Shown: positions 16,449 to 23,566, counted from the first letter of the stretch. The stretch is DNA of 27,158 nucleotides from Oxalobacteraceae bacterium (GCA_947487325.1 CANKWG010000005.1:1-27158), one strand, 5' to 3'. The notes: a model not told the origin generated them from the letters alone. Made by a program: numbers and translations.

Positions 16449-16519
16449 GGCAATTAATCCTGAAGAAGACTTTCAGATAATAGCCCGAAGTCCGAATTTT
16501 GGAGACTGAACTCGCGCGC

Positions 16520-16552
16520 AAAAAAAAGAGTGAGTCCGATGAGGACTCACTC
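16520..16552 (-). terminator. Perfect intrinsic terminator upstream of asparaginase gene
   Basis: A perfect 10-base stem GAGTGAGTCC/GGACTCACTC with a 5-base loop, followed on the minus strand by eight T (the A run at 16520-16527). It works for leftward transcription only. No leftward gene lies upstream, since the next gene (16895) runs rightward. It must therefore end a small RNA or attenuate the asparaginase transcript. Confidence 0.85.
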
Positions 16553-16680
16553 CGAAAGTGCTGAACAGCCAAGGCGAGGAACGACCTGACTGCTCGCCAT
16601 CCGAGACAAGATGGACTTGCATGGTACGGGGCCGATCAACATGAAATCCAATGTTTTATTGTCATAATCGCATTCGCCTG
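16520..16680 (-). ncRNA. Candidate structured leader or small RNA (unknown family)
   Basis: Upstream of the terminator, the leftward strand can form CCAUC/GAUGG (about 16597-16614), then GGCGAG (16598-16593) pairing with CUCGCC (16578-16573), or alternatively CAGUCAG (16592-16586) pairing with UUGGCUG (16572-16566, two wobble pairs). The last two helices interlock with no linker bases between them, so they are mutually exclusive or at most a strained pseudoknot. A structured part followed by a terminator about 70 bases before a start codon is the layout of a riboswitch or attenuator; an independent small RNA is equally possible. I recognise no known RNA family, the 5' end is not defined, and I could not find a convincing promoter. 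Confidence 0.4.
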
Positions 16681-16894
16681 CTTAGTTTCTTTGTTTGGGC
16701 TGCTTGAAAAAATCTTAAACACATGTCGGCAATACACAGGACAGCTGTATCGCAATTACGCTGCCTTTAATGCGCTGGTTTGAAAGAACATGCCAATTTG
16801 TTTATGACATCAAAGTGTAAAAATTCTGATTACATACAGAGCATGCTTACCGCTACACTGGCATATATTCCGATTCTTTTCGTTGTGTTGAACG
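16553..16894. other. Intergenic region between asparaginase leader and the 254-aa gene
   Basis: About 340 bases without a supportable protein gene. The left part is the candidate structured RNA. The right part (about 16700-16890) is AT-richer and must hold the promoter for the rightward 254-residue gene, but no clear -35/-10 pair was assigned. Confidence 0.4.
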
Positions 16895-17659
16895 ATGAAA
16901 CCTGTTGCACCTGGCACCGTCATTTTTCATCGCTATCGCGGTTATGGCGTGATTACCTCCGTCAATCTCATGACTGGATGGATCTCCGCGCGTTTCGGGG
17001 GCGAAGGACGAACGCTGGATTTAAATCTCTCCTGCGATCAGGTACATCATGCCGATGGCGAACCCATACGTTTTCGCCACGCGCCACCCGATCGCATGCC
17101 ACACGGTCGTTTGATGTGCATGATGCGCGAGCTTCACAAGGCAGGCTATCAACGACTGTATTTGTATAGCTGGCCCAAACCTTCCGGGCTGCACTGGCGC
17201 TGGCATTTGTTCACTGGACCACGCCACTGGGTACAACGTAGCTGGCGCGAAGGCTGGTATGGGTCGGGTGCTGAATACAACTTGAATCCAGTGCTGGGCT
17301 GGGGTGATTCGCCGGGCGCTTCGACACATGAACTGTTATCCGCTCTGGCGAAGTTTGATCCGCAAGGTCTGGCGCGCGCATTGGGTCGAGACGAAGACCA
17401 TACCCAATGGTTTGCCGATGTCTGCGATGCACTGCTGCCGAATTACACGTTTTCATTGGGGTGGGATCAGAGCGCTGGTTCGCAACCAGAACAACTACCG
17501 ATCCTGCCACTACGCTCTAATATTGCGCCATACAACGGACCGGCACTGCCCTGGCCTCCGGGCTGGGGACGATTATGGAGCAGTGTGCCGCGCGTGACGC
17601 CGGCAGCCCGGATTACGGGAACAAGTCCCGCTGGCGCCCCTTCAGACGCTGACGGTTGA
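16895..17659 (+). CDS. Hypothetical protein with N-terminal SH3-like segment
   Basis: I do not recognise this 254-residue protein. The N-terminal 55 residues (GTVIFHRYRGYGVITSVN, then TGWISARFGGEGRTLDLNL) alternate short strands and turns, as in small barrel folds such as CarD or Tudor/SH3-like domains. The middle is unusually rich in Trp, Gly and Arg (HWRWHLFTGPRHWVQRSWREGWYGSG), and the C terminus is Pro-rich and probably disordered. No signal peptide or membrane segment is seen. The reading frame keeps good coding character to the end, and its last 47 bases overlap the 3' end of the convergent MOSC gene. Confidence 0.65.
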   Translation: MKPVAPGTVIFHRYRGYGVITSVNLMTGWISARFGGEGRTLDLNLSCDQVHHADGEPIRFRHAPPDRMPHGRLMCMMRELHKAGYQRLYLYSWPKPSGLHWRWHLFTGPRHWVQRSWREGWYGSGAEYNLNPVLGWGDSPGASTHELLSALAKFDPQGLARALGRDEDHTQWFADVCDALLPNYTFSLGWDQSAGSQPEQLPILPLRSNIAPYNGPALPWPPGWGRLWSSVPRVTPAARITGTSPAGAPSDADG

Positions 17660-18209
17660 TGTCGGCAATGCTGACTTCCCGCAGACCGGGCTTTATGCAA
17701 ATGGTTTGACCAGCAACCAGGTCGGCAGGCGTGATCACTTTCAGATAAACACCGGTAAAGCCCGATTGCAGCATGTGCTTGATGGCTTGTGCGTAACCCA
17801 TGCGAGCCGCGAATTTAAAACATGGTGCGCGTGGCTCGGTCACTTCCAATAGTAGTTCGCCTATTTCCAGCCTATCGCCAATCCAAAGCTCGGTTTCGAG
17901 CAAACCTTCCGTCGTCAGATTCTCGCCCATGAAGCCGAAGGGCAACGACTCTTGTCGGTGTAATACGCGCTCACGTGCGGCCACCCAGAATGCATAGTGC
18001 TCATGCGGATATAAATAGACCGCTTTGTCCAAACCCCCGTGCACGCTCATATCTGCGCGCTCATCGCCGCGAATGCCGAGCCGGTTGACCGCTACCGTCC
18101 CTGATAAAGGGGCTTTGTCGATAGCTGACATAACCGATTGGCTGCGCTCCCGCGGTCCAACCATTAGCGGCTTTACAAGGCCAACGTTAATACTGAGAAT
18201 ACAGGGCAT
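17613..18209 (-). CDS. MOSC domain protein (YiiM-like)
   Basis: MOSC domains relate to the molybdenum cofactor sulfurase C terminus and carry a conserved Cys; YiiM of E. coli takes part in reduction of N-hydroxylated compounds. Here LGIRGDERADMSVHGGLDKAVYLYP and the Cys block EPRAPCFKFAARMG are clear. GFMGENLTTEGL and IGDRLEIGELLLEVTEPR complete the domain. The 198 residues make a MOSC-only protein, somewhat shorter than E. coli YiiM. It converges with, and overlaps by 47 bases, the end of the 254-residue gene. Confidence 0.87.
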   Translation of the reverse strand: MPCILSINVGLVKPLMVGPRERSQSVMSAIDKAPLSGTVAVNRLGIRGDERADMSVHGGLDKAVYLYPHEHYAFWVAARERVLHRQESLPFGFMGENLTTEGLLETELWIGDRLEIGELLLEVTEPRAPCFKFAARMGYAQAIKHMLQSGFTGVYLKVITPADLVAGQTICIKPGLREVSIADINRQRLKGRQRDLFP

Positions 18210-18343
18210 TTTTGGGCTATGGGTTTTACTTCACCAAGTGAATATTTAAAAATTGGCGCTATTTAAGATATTTTGCTGAGTTTTATGGTGTTTTAAGTAT
18301 ATTTCTTTATATCGGCGCGTCGTATGATCTTCACTATGGTCCG

Positions 18344-18502
18344 CTAAATACTAAGGCCTTTTGCACCTGTCATTTCATTTGGGCGCACCATTTTCTCAGG
18401 TGGCCGATATGCCTGCCGGTTATCGTCTACCCAGGCCCAAAAACTCTGTTCGGCTGCTGGTGAAAAGCTCTCCCAAACACGGTTCTGAATGTATTGCGGC
18501 AC
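18344..18502 (-). CDS. Small GTG-start ORF, 52 residues, unknown
   Basis: Starts GTG (18502) with GAGGG about 11 bases upstream and ends TAG (18344-18346). The product, beginning MPQYIQNRVWESFSPAAEQS and continuing FWAWVDDNRQAYRPPEKMVRP, has a balanced composition with Trp, Tyr, Pro and charged residues, unlike a random frame. It has no signal peptide or membrane segment and I recognise no family. It is divergent from the RluA-type gene, with about 80 bases between the two starts if the latter begins at 18582. It could also be the 3' remnant of a longer gene, because the open frame extends about 13 codons further upstream without a start. Confidence 0.4.
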   Translation of the reverse strand: MPQYIQNRVWESFSPAAEQSFWAWVDDNRQAYRPPEKMVRPNEMTGAKGLSI

Positions 18503-18581
18503 ACCGCTAAAGTATCCCTCTATGCCGGTAAATTGCGTGGCAGCAGGTTACTATGCGGGCGATTGTTTTTGCCGGATATCT

Positions 18582-19487
18582 ATGGCTCGCACACCCTTTC
18601 TCCCAACACGCGACGGTATTTCTCCCAGCCTGGTGTGGCTCCCCCACGGGCCATGGAAAACACTTGGTGAATTTTTCGCGTTTCGCTTTCCAATGGTCAG
18701 TGCTGAAAGCTGGGCTGAACGAATGTCCCGTGGTGAGGTGGTTGATGATCTTGGGGTAGCACTGTCGATCGACAGTCCTTTTCGTATCGGGGCTTGTGTT
18801 TTTTATTACCGCCAACGACGCGACGAAACACCCATCCCCTTTGAAGAAAAAATCCTGTTTTTGAATGATCAACTATTAGTGGTTGATAAACCGCATTTCG
18901 TCGCGGTGACGCCGGGCGGGCGGTTTTTGCGAGAGACGCTTCTCGCTCGCCTAAAGCGAAGTACAGGCATTGACACCTTAACGCCTATTCACCGGCTTGA
19001 CCGGGAAACTGCGGGGGTGATGATGTTTTCCGTTGATCCATCGACGCGTAGTCTTTGGCAATCCCTTTTCAGGCATCGAAAGGTGGATAAAGTTTACGAA
19101 GCTATAGCGCCTTTTCGTGATTCAATTTCATTTCCGCGAGAGGTCAGTAGTTGTATTGTTCGCGGCGATAAATTTTTTCGTATGTGCGAAGTTAAAGAGG
19201 AAGCAAACGCATTTACGACCATTGATTTGATTGAACGACGAGGCTCGCTAGCGCTTTATCGTTTGTATCCTCACACCGGTAAAATGCATCAGCTGCGAGT
19301 TCATATGAATTCACTTGGGATACCTATCCTGAACGATCGTTTTTATCCAGAGGCTTTGCCGGCTGGCGCAGATGATTTTTCTGCTCCCCTGCAATTGCTT
19401 GCTCGGTCATTGGCATTTACGGATCCTGTAGTTGGCGAGGCTCGCTTTTTTAAAAGTGATTTCAAGCTTCAAGAAATGTCTGTTTAG
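18582..19487 (+). CDS. RluA-family RNA pseudouridine synthase
   Basis: Converts specific uridines of rRNA or tRNA to pseudouridine. Motif II HRLDRETAG carries the catalytic Asp (about residue 140 of the 301-residue form). Other family blocks are ILFLNDQLLVVDKPHFVAVTPGG, DKVYEAI, and LYPHTGKMHQLRVHMNSLGIPILND. The N-terminal part, MARTPFLPTRDGISPSLVWLP, with an S4-like RFPMVSAESWAERMSRGEVV segment, matches a proteobacterial RluA subgroup, so I choose the ATG at 18582. A frame extension to 18489 has no family match and overlaps the divergent small ORF. Some stretches are notably AT-rich (about one third G+C at 18841-18900) compared with the dnaA region. The RNA target is not deducible. Confidence 0.88.
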   Translation: MARTPFLPTRDGISPSLVWLPHGPWKTLGEFFAFRFPMVSAESWAERMSRGEVVDDLGVALSIDSPFRIGACVFYYRQRRDETPIPFEEKILFLNDQLLVVDKPHFVAVTPGGRFLRETLLARLKRSTGIDTLTPIHRLDRETAGVMMFSVDPSTRSLWQSLFRHRKVDKVYEAIAPFRDSISFPREVSSCIVRGDKFFRMCEVKEEANAFTTIDLIERRGSLALYRLYPHTGKMHQLRVHMNSLGIPILNDRFYPEALPAGADDFSAPLQLLARSLAFTDPVVGEARFFKSDFKLQEMSV

Positions 19488-19632
19488 ATAAAGCTGGATT
19501 TTTTTATGTAGAACCGCATGCAATTTCTGCTGCTGTAAAGTTACCCCCCTCATCACCGCCCCACTATAAAATGGGTTTGTATCAAACGTTGTCTTATCGC
19601 CGTATTTTTTGACTCTATAAAAACAACAATTG

Positions 19633-20844
19633 ATGAAGTCAGCTTCTTCTGGGCCATCAAGCACATTTGTCTTGCGACGCGCAATTATTGCGCTTTCTGC
19701 CGCTGCGTTTGGCAGCGGCATGTCGATGCGCGTGGCAGACCCTATGCTGGTTCGACTGTCATCGGATTTTTCAATTCCCTTGGGAATGGCCGCCTGGGTG
19801 GTCACTGTCTTTGGATTTGCTTACGGCATCTCCCAGCTGTTTTTTGGACCTTTGGGCGATCGCTACGGTAAGTATTTGATCATCGCGTGGGGTTGTATTG
19901 CTTGTGCGGCGACGGCCTTATTGTGTGGTCTAGTCAGTGATTTCTCAGGATTGTTGGTCGCCCGTGGCTTGGCCGGCGCAACGGCGGCGGCTGTCATCCC
20001 TTTATCCATGGCTTGGATTGGCGATGTCGTTCCCTACGAAGACCGGCAGTCCGTGCTCGCGCGGTTTTTAGTTGGACAAATTCTTGGGTTATCGACCGGG
20101 GTCTTGGTTGGGGGTTGGTGTGCGGATTATTTAAACTGGCGCGCACCTTTTTTTCTTATAGCGCTTTGGTTTTTTATTATTGGCCTATACCTTGTCCTTC
20201 TCAACCGCTCGCTTCCTGATCATGCGCGTGTGCTTCATAAAGCTGATGGCAGTGCTCTAGCGCGATTGGGTTCGGAATTTAGTGCGGTGCTTTCTATTCA
20301 ATGGGCGCGCACGGTGTTATTAACCGTGTTTATCGAGGGTGGCTTAGTATTTGTTGCGCTGGCCTTTTTACCTGCGCATTTGCACACGGTATATAAGCTT
20401 TCCTTGTCCTCGGCAGGCGCCATGGTCATGCTCTTCGGACTCGGAGGGTTGATATTCGCTGTTGCCTCTCGAGCCTTGGTCCTTGAACTTGGTGAGACAG
20501 GCTTAACTCGATATGGCGGCTTACTGATGGGCGTGGCTTTGGTGGTTATAGCTTATTCACCACAATGGTGGATTACCCTGCCCGCTTGTCTTTGTTTCGG
20601 CTTGGGTTTTTACATGTTGCATAACACCCTGCAAATCAATGCAACACAAATGGCGCCAGAGCGACGCGGAGCAGCTGTGGCGGCATTTGCGTCTTGCTTT
20701 TTTCTTGGTCAGTCCACAGGGGTTGGCTTTGGTGGTGCTTTATTGAGTTTTACGAGTACAGAACATTTAATCGCAATAGCCGGTTTCGGGGTCGCGCTTG
20801 TTGGTGAGCGTTTTTCCCGTTGCCTCGGACGCAAAGTTACTTAA
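19633..20844 (+). CDS. Major facilitator superfamily transporter
   Basis: A 403-residue integral membrane protein with about twelve hydrophobic segments. The MFS signature between segments 2 and 3 is visible as GPLGDRYGKYLI, and FGFAYGISQLFFGPLGDRYG is typical of DHA1-type drug or sugar exporters. Further features are the GLVVARGLAG-like segment (LLVARGLAGATAAAVIPLSMAW) and the second-half FLGQSTGVGFGGALL. The start is the ATG at 19633, preceded by an in-frame TTG; no ribosome site is evident. The substrate is unknown. It converges with the 76-residue gene, with only 10 bases between stops. Confidence 0.87.
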   Translation: MKSASSGPSSTFVLRRAIIALSAAAFGSGMSMRVADPMLVRLSSDFSIPLGMAAWVVTVFGFAYGISQLFFGPLGDRYGKYLIIAWGCIACAATALLCGLVSDFSGLLVARGLAGATAAAVIPLSMAWIGDVVPYEDRQSVLARFLVGQILGLSTGVLVGGWCADYLNWRAPFFLIALWFFIIGLYLVLLNRSLPDHARVLHKADGSALARLGSEFSAVLSIQWARTVLLTVFIEGGLVFVALAFLPAHLHTVYKLSLSSAGAMVMLFGLGGLIFAVASRALVLELGETGLTRYGGLLMGVALVVIAYSPQWWITLPACLCFGLGFYMLHNTLQINATQMAPERRGAAVAAFASCFFLGQSTGVGFGGALLSFTSTEHLIAIAGFGVALVGERFSRCLGRKVT

Positions 20845-20854
20845 AATTTTTTCT

Positions 20855-21085
20855 TCACGCGCGTGATGCGAAAGCGCGTAGTTCAGCGGCCAAACTCGGT
20901 TGTAATGAATCCATATCGTTTGCCATCTGCTGAAGGCTTAGCGCTGCATTGACGCGGTCTTCTGTGTGTTTAGCATGCCCACCCTTAGACACAAACAGTG
21001 CCGCGCAAAAGGTCGCAAAACGCTTAGGTAAGCTAATTGCCGAAGGCTTAACAGTTCCGGCGGTGGAAAAGTAATGATTTGACAT
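20855..21085 (-). CDS. Hypothetical protein, 76 residues
   Basis: Begins MSNHYFSTAG at 21085 with GGAG about 8 bases upstream; an upstream in-frame ATG (21109) lacks a ribosome site. It is mildly basic in the first half (TVKPSAISLPKRFATFCAAL) and probably helical in the second (EDRVNAALSLQQMANDMDSL). There is no clear membrane segment, signal peptide or family. It is divergent from the LysR gene at 21261 across a spacer with a nested dyad, a common regulator-target layout. Confidence 0.55.
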   Translation of the reverse strand: MSNHYFSTAGTVKPSAISLPKRFATFCAALFVSKGGHAKHTEDRVNAALSLQQMANDMDSLQPSLAAELRAFASRA

Positions 21086-21120
21086 GGTGACTCCAGCGAA
21101 TAGATTCATTTGTTGCGCTG

Positions 21121-21178
21121 CAGTATAGTTTCTGGAAAGATATATTCAAAATTTTGTTTTTAGATATCTTTTATACTG
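21121..21178. repeat. Nested dyad in the divergent 76-aa ORF / lysR spacer
   Basis: Three perfect symmetric pairs share nearly the same centre (about 21150-21153): CAGTATA/TATACTG (21121-21127 with 21172-21178), AAAGATAT/ATATCTTT (21136-21143 with 21164-21171), and the inner palindrome CAAAATTTTG (21147-21156). It lies between divergent starts (21085 and 21261) and is AT-rich. A regulator-binding region for the LysR protein is plausible. Confidence 0.5.
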
Positions 21179-21260
21179 AATCTGTATATCATGCTCTTTT
21201 GAGCAGTCTTTCCGACTTGCCGTCTTTAAAACGTTTCTACTACCCGGTGTCATTCTGACC

Positions 21261-22205
21261 ATGAGTTTCCTCACACTTGACCTCAATTTGCTGCGTGTAT
21301 TCGATGCAGTAATGACCGAACAAAATCTGACACGAGCGGCTGATCGACTCGCCATGACTCAACCGGCAGTATCCAACGCGGTTAAGCGCCTGCGTGATTC
21401 CCTCGGTGATGAATTATTGATTCGCACAGCACATGGCGTAAAACCAACGGCACGCGCTGAATTATTATGGCCGGCCGTCAGACAAGCACTTGCTGATCTG
21501 GAAGAAGCCGTTGCACCTCGCAGCTTCGAATTGGCAAAGGCCCATGCGACTTTTTGCATAGCGATGGCCGACGCGACAGCCGGTTTAATGTTGCCGCCTT
21601 TGGTACGGCTGATTGAAAAAGAGGCGCCAGGTATCGATATACGCATGGTGCCGCTCACAACGAGAGAACCACGCCCTCAACTTTTACGTGGCGATATTGA
21701 TCTGGCTATTGGTTTTTTTCCGGGTGTTGTCGCGCAGCTGCAGGGAGCTACCGAGACACCGATTCGTCATGAGCGACTGTATTCGGGTCAGTATGTTTGT
21801 GTGATGAAAAAAAAGCATCCATTGGCAAAGGAAGATTTGACTGTCGACAAATATTGCGATGCGAATCATTTGTTAGTGAGTTTCTCGGGACGCGCGCGCG
21901 GTCTAGTAGATGATGCGTTGATGTCCTTAGGTAGACAACGTCGAATTCTCTTAACGGTCAATCAATTTTTCACGGCAGGTAAAGTGGTGGCTGCGTCTGA
22001 TTTGATCATGGTATTGCCACGCCATCTGATTGAGGCCACTGGGATGACTAATCATCTGGTCGCAAAAGAATTGCCTTTCGCAATGCCTGAAGTTCATATT
22101 GATATGTTGTGGCATGAGCGGAACGCTCGCTCTCCGGGGCATCGCTGGTTGCGTGAGCAGCTAAGAGAGTCTGACGTACTTAGCAATATCGGTTTGGTCA
22201 GTTGA
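21261..22205 (+). CDS. LysR-type transcriptional regulator
   Basis: A 314-residue regulator. The N-terminal winged helix-turn-helix is LDLNLLRVFDAVMTEQNLTRAADRLAMTQPAVSNAVKRLRDSLGDELL in parts, with the recognition helix in TQPAVSNAVKRLR (about 34-46). The substrate-binding domain starts near residue 90. The subgroup with LDLNLLRVFDAV and HGVKPTARA resembles the NodD/LeuO/NahR type. Its likely target is the divergent 76-residue gene or itself, through the dyad at 21121-21178. The effector is unknown. The gene is followed by the long DnaA-box spacer. Confidence 0.92.
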   Translation: MSFLTLDLNLLRVFDAVMTEQNLTRAADRLAMTQPAVSNAVKRLRDSLGDELLIRTAHGVKPTARAELLWPAVRQALADLEEAVAPRSFELAKAHATFCIAMADATAGLMLPPLVRLIEKEAPGIDIRMVPLTTREPRPQLLRGDIDLAIGFFPGVVAQLQGATETPIRHERLYSGQYVCVMKKKHPLAKEDLTVDKYCDANHLLVSFSGRARGLVDDALMSLGRQRRILLTVNQFFTAGKVVAASDLIMVLPRHLIEATGMTNHLVAKELPFAMPEVHIDMLWHERNARSPGHRWLREQLRESDVLSNIGLVS

Positions 22206-22353
22206 CGCCGTGCCCATGTGAAATTTTATTTGGCAAAACTAATACGTATGTTATCGGTACAGTAAGCCTCGATGTTTTCGCTCGTTACATGATTTATAAA
22301 TGACAGTATTTTTTCGAGAAATTTATTGCCTTGATGCGGTTAAAAAAATAGAG

Positions 22354-22384
22354 TTATTCACAAACTTCATAGTACTTATTCACA
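22354..22384 (+). promoter_or_regulatory. Two tandem DnaA boxes (TTATTCACA x2)
   Basis: Identical nonamers start at 22354 and 22376, exactly 22 bases apart (about two helical turns), in the same orientation. Both match TTATNCACA exactly. A 7-of-9 box follows at 22388. Confidence 0.75.
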
Positions 22385-22450
22385 GGTTTATCCTTATTTG
22401 AAATCGGTTGAATTTTCTGTTTTTGTTTTATATAAGTTTGTATTTATAGA

Positions 22451-22462
22451 TAGTAGTAATAG
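22451..22462 (+). other. DnaA-trio-like run next to a perfect DnaA box
   Basis: TAG TAG TAA TAG, four in-phase trinucleotides of the DnaA-trio type ([T/A]A[G/A] read 5' to 3'). It is separated by an 18-base segment containing GCCTG from the box TGTGGATAA (22481-22489). On the opposite strand this reads DnaA box, short GC-containing spacer, then CTATTACTACTA and an AT-rich tract, the order of the basal unwinding system defined in Bacillus. Confidence 0.5.
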
Positions 22463-22480
22463 ATAAGAGAAGCCTGTTTC

Positions 22481-22489
22481 TGTGGATAA
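22481..22489 (-). promoter_or_regulatory. Perfect DnaA box
   Basis: TTATCCACA on the minus strand, oriented so that the trio run and AT-rich tract lie on its 3' side. It is the best single box of the cluster. Confidence 0.8.
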
Positions 22490-22603
22490 CCTAAGATTGT
22501 TCATTGAGTTCAGGGACTTGAAGAAAAGATAAACACTGAACATGCTGCGTAATCAAGCAGGACAGTTTTTGTATAAAAACGAACCAAGGTGTAAAGGTCT
22601 GGT

Positions 22604-22646
22604 TTATCCACGATGTGCCAAAGACTTATCCCATTGTTTATCAACA
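22604..22646 (+). promoter_or_regulatory. Two one-mismatch DnaA boxes
   Basis: TTATCCACG (22604-22612) and TTATCAACA (22638-22646), each eight of nine to the consensus and both in plus orientation, with a weaker TTATCCCAT between them. They lie just beyond the stop of the leftward LysR gene (22668). Confidence 0.6.
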
Positions 22647-22667
22647 GTTAAACAGACAATATTTTCG

Positions 22668-23543
22668 CTATTGGCGCCATAAGTCTTGCATGAGTTGAAA
22701 TGCTTGCGTGATTGCAGACTCTTGCCGGCGACTGTTTAAACAGAGAAAAGATAGCTCGGTCGTAACGCTAACGGCGTTAGCAATCACAAGTCCGTGTGCA
22801 CGCGCTTCTCGCAATGCGACAGAATCGCGAACCAGTGACAGGCCGATGCCAGACTTCACAAGGTCGAGCATGGAAGCTTCCTGATCGACCATCGCTACTT
22901 TTCCTGGGTTAACTTGGTACTGATCAAATACTTTGGTTAGTAGGCGATTGTGTACAGATTCCGGTGGTGACCACACCCAAGGTAAGCCTGCCAGCGATTT
23001 CCAATCCTTGTCTTCGACTCGCCGGCGCCAACCCTTTGGTGCGACAACGTTATATACAAATGAGGTCAGGACGAGCGAGTGGCAATCCCGTGCCGGGGTA
23101 CCAACGAAATAGCCAACATCCAATTGACCGTTGCGAATTTCTTGTTCGACCCATCCGGACATACCTTGCTGTAGTCGAGTAGAGATATGAGGATGGGCTT
23201 CTACCAATAATTTCAGAAAAGCACCCAGCCGGGTGAATTCAGGATCCAGAATGGTGCCAATGGAGAGGTGGCCATTGAGGGTGGAATTGAGAGCATGTGC
23301 CGCATGCAACAGCTCAATACTGCCGCCAATCACCCGTTCAGCTAGCGGTAGTAGTTTAGCCCCATCACCGGTCAGTACCATGCCTGTAGGCGTGCGCGTA
23401 AAGAGTTGGACTTTCAGACTTTGTTCGAGTGCTTTTATTTGCAAACTCACAGCGGGTTGGGTGAGGTGCAGTTGCACAGCGGCACGGGTCAGGTTACCTT
23501 CCCCGGCGACCGTGGCAAAGGCCCGTAACTGGGTGAGATCCAT
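22668..23543 (-). CDS. LysR-type regulator of the divergent mmsA-GMC operon
   Basis: A 291-residue LysR regulator. Its helix-turn-helix is MDLTQLRAFATVAGEGNLTR onward with recognition helix HLTQPAVSLQIKALEQSLKV (about 27-46). The effector-binding domain begins near residue 90. It is transcribed away from mmsA with about 105 bases between starts, the standard layout for control of the divergent operon. In Pseudomonas 3-hydroxypropionate loci, as I recall, a LysR protein next to the dehydrogenase and mmsA genes responds to 3-hydroxypropionate; the same role here is inference. Confidence 0.92.
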   Translation of the reverse strand: MDLTQLRAFATVAGEGNLTRAAVQLHLTQPAVSLQIKALEQSLKVQLFTRTPTGMVLTGDGAKLLPLAERVIGGSIELLHAAHALNSTLNGHLSIGTILDPEFTRLGAFLKLLVEAHPHISTRLQQGMSGWVEQEIRNGQLDVGYFVGTPARDCHSLVLTSFVYNVVAPKGWRRRVEDKDWKSLAGLPWVWSPPESVHNRLLTKVFDQYQVNPGKVAMVDQEASMLDLVKSGIGLSLVRDSVALREARAHGLVIANAVSVTTELSFLCLNSRRQESAITQAFQLMQDLWRQ

Positions 23544-23549
23544 AATCTA

Positions 23550-23566
23550 TATAAGAAATATTTATA
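23550..23566. promoter_or_regulatory. Possible LysR binding site (TATAA-N7-TTATA)
   Basis: Perfect 5-base AT dyad with a 7-base centre, 7 bases upstream of the LysR start and within the divergent control region. AT-rich T-N11-A-like dyads are typical LysR sites, but such short AT repeats arise easily by chance. Confidence 0.35.

Larger units (their letters stand above)
22206..22667. other. Candidate replication origin (oriC-like DnaA-box cluster)
   Basis: A 462-base non-coding AT-rich spacer between two LysR genes. It contains TTATTCACA at 22354-22362 and 22376-22384, a perfect inverted box TGTGGATAA at 22481-22489, TTATCCACG at 22604-22612 and TTATCAACA at 22638-22646, plus weaker TTATCCTTA (22388) and TTATCCCAT (22626). 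Between the second and third boxes lies an AT-rich tract (about 22400-22465) and a TAG/TAA trio run. Three exact TTATNCACA matches contrast with about 0.014 expected in this length on both strands with equal base use. The organisation is that of a bacterial origin, although it lies 13 kb from dnaA. Confidence 0.65.

Noticed and set aside
16560..16600. Resemblance to the SRP (4.5S) RNA core: GTCAGGTC and CAGCCAAGG-like pieces
   Set aside because: The two pieces occur on opposite strands relative to real 4.5S RNA and the GGAA tetraloop region is missing, so the order cannot form the SRP helix 8.
18230..18242. TTCAC-CAA-GTGAA dyad upstream of the MOSC gene
   Set aside because: A single 5-base repeat near a promoter can occur by chance; no second site or conserved spacing supports an operator.
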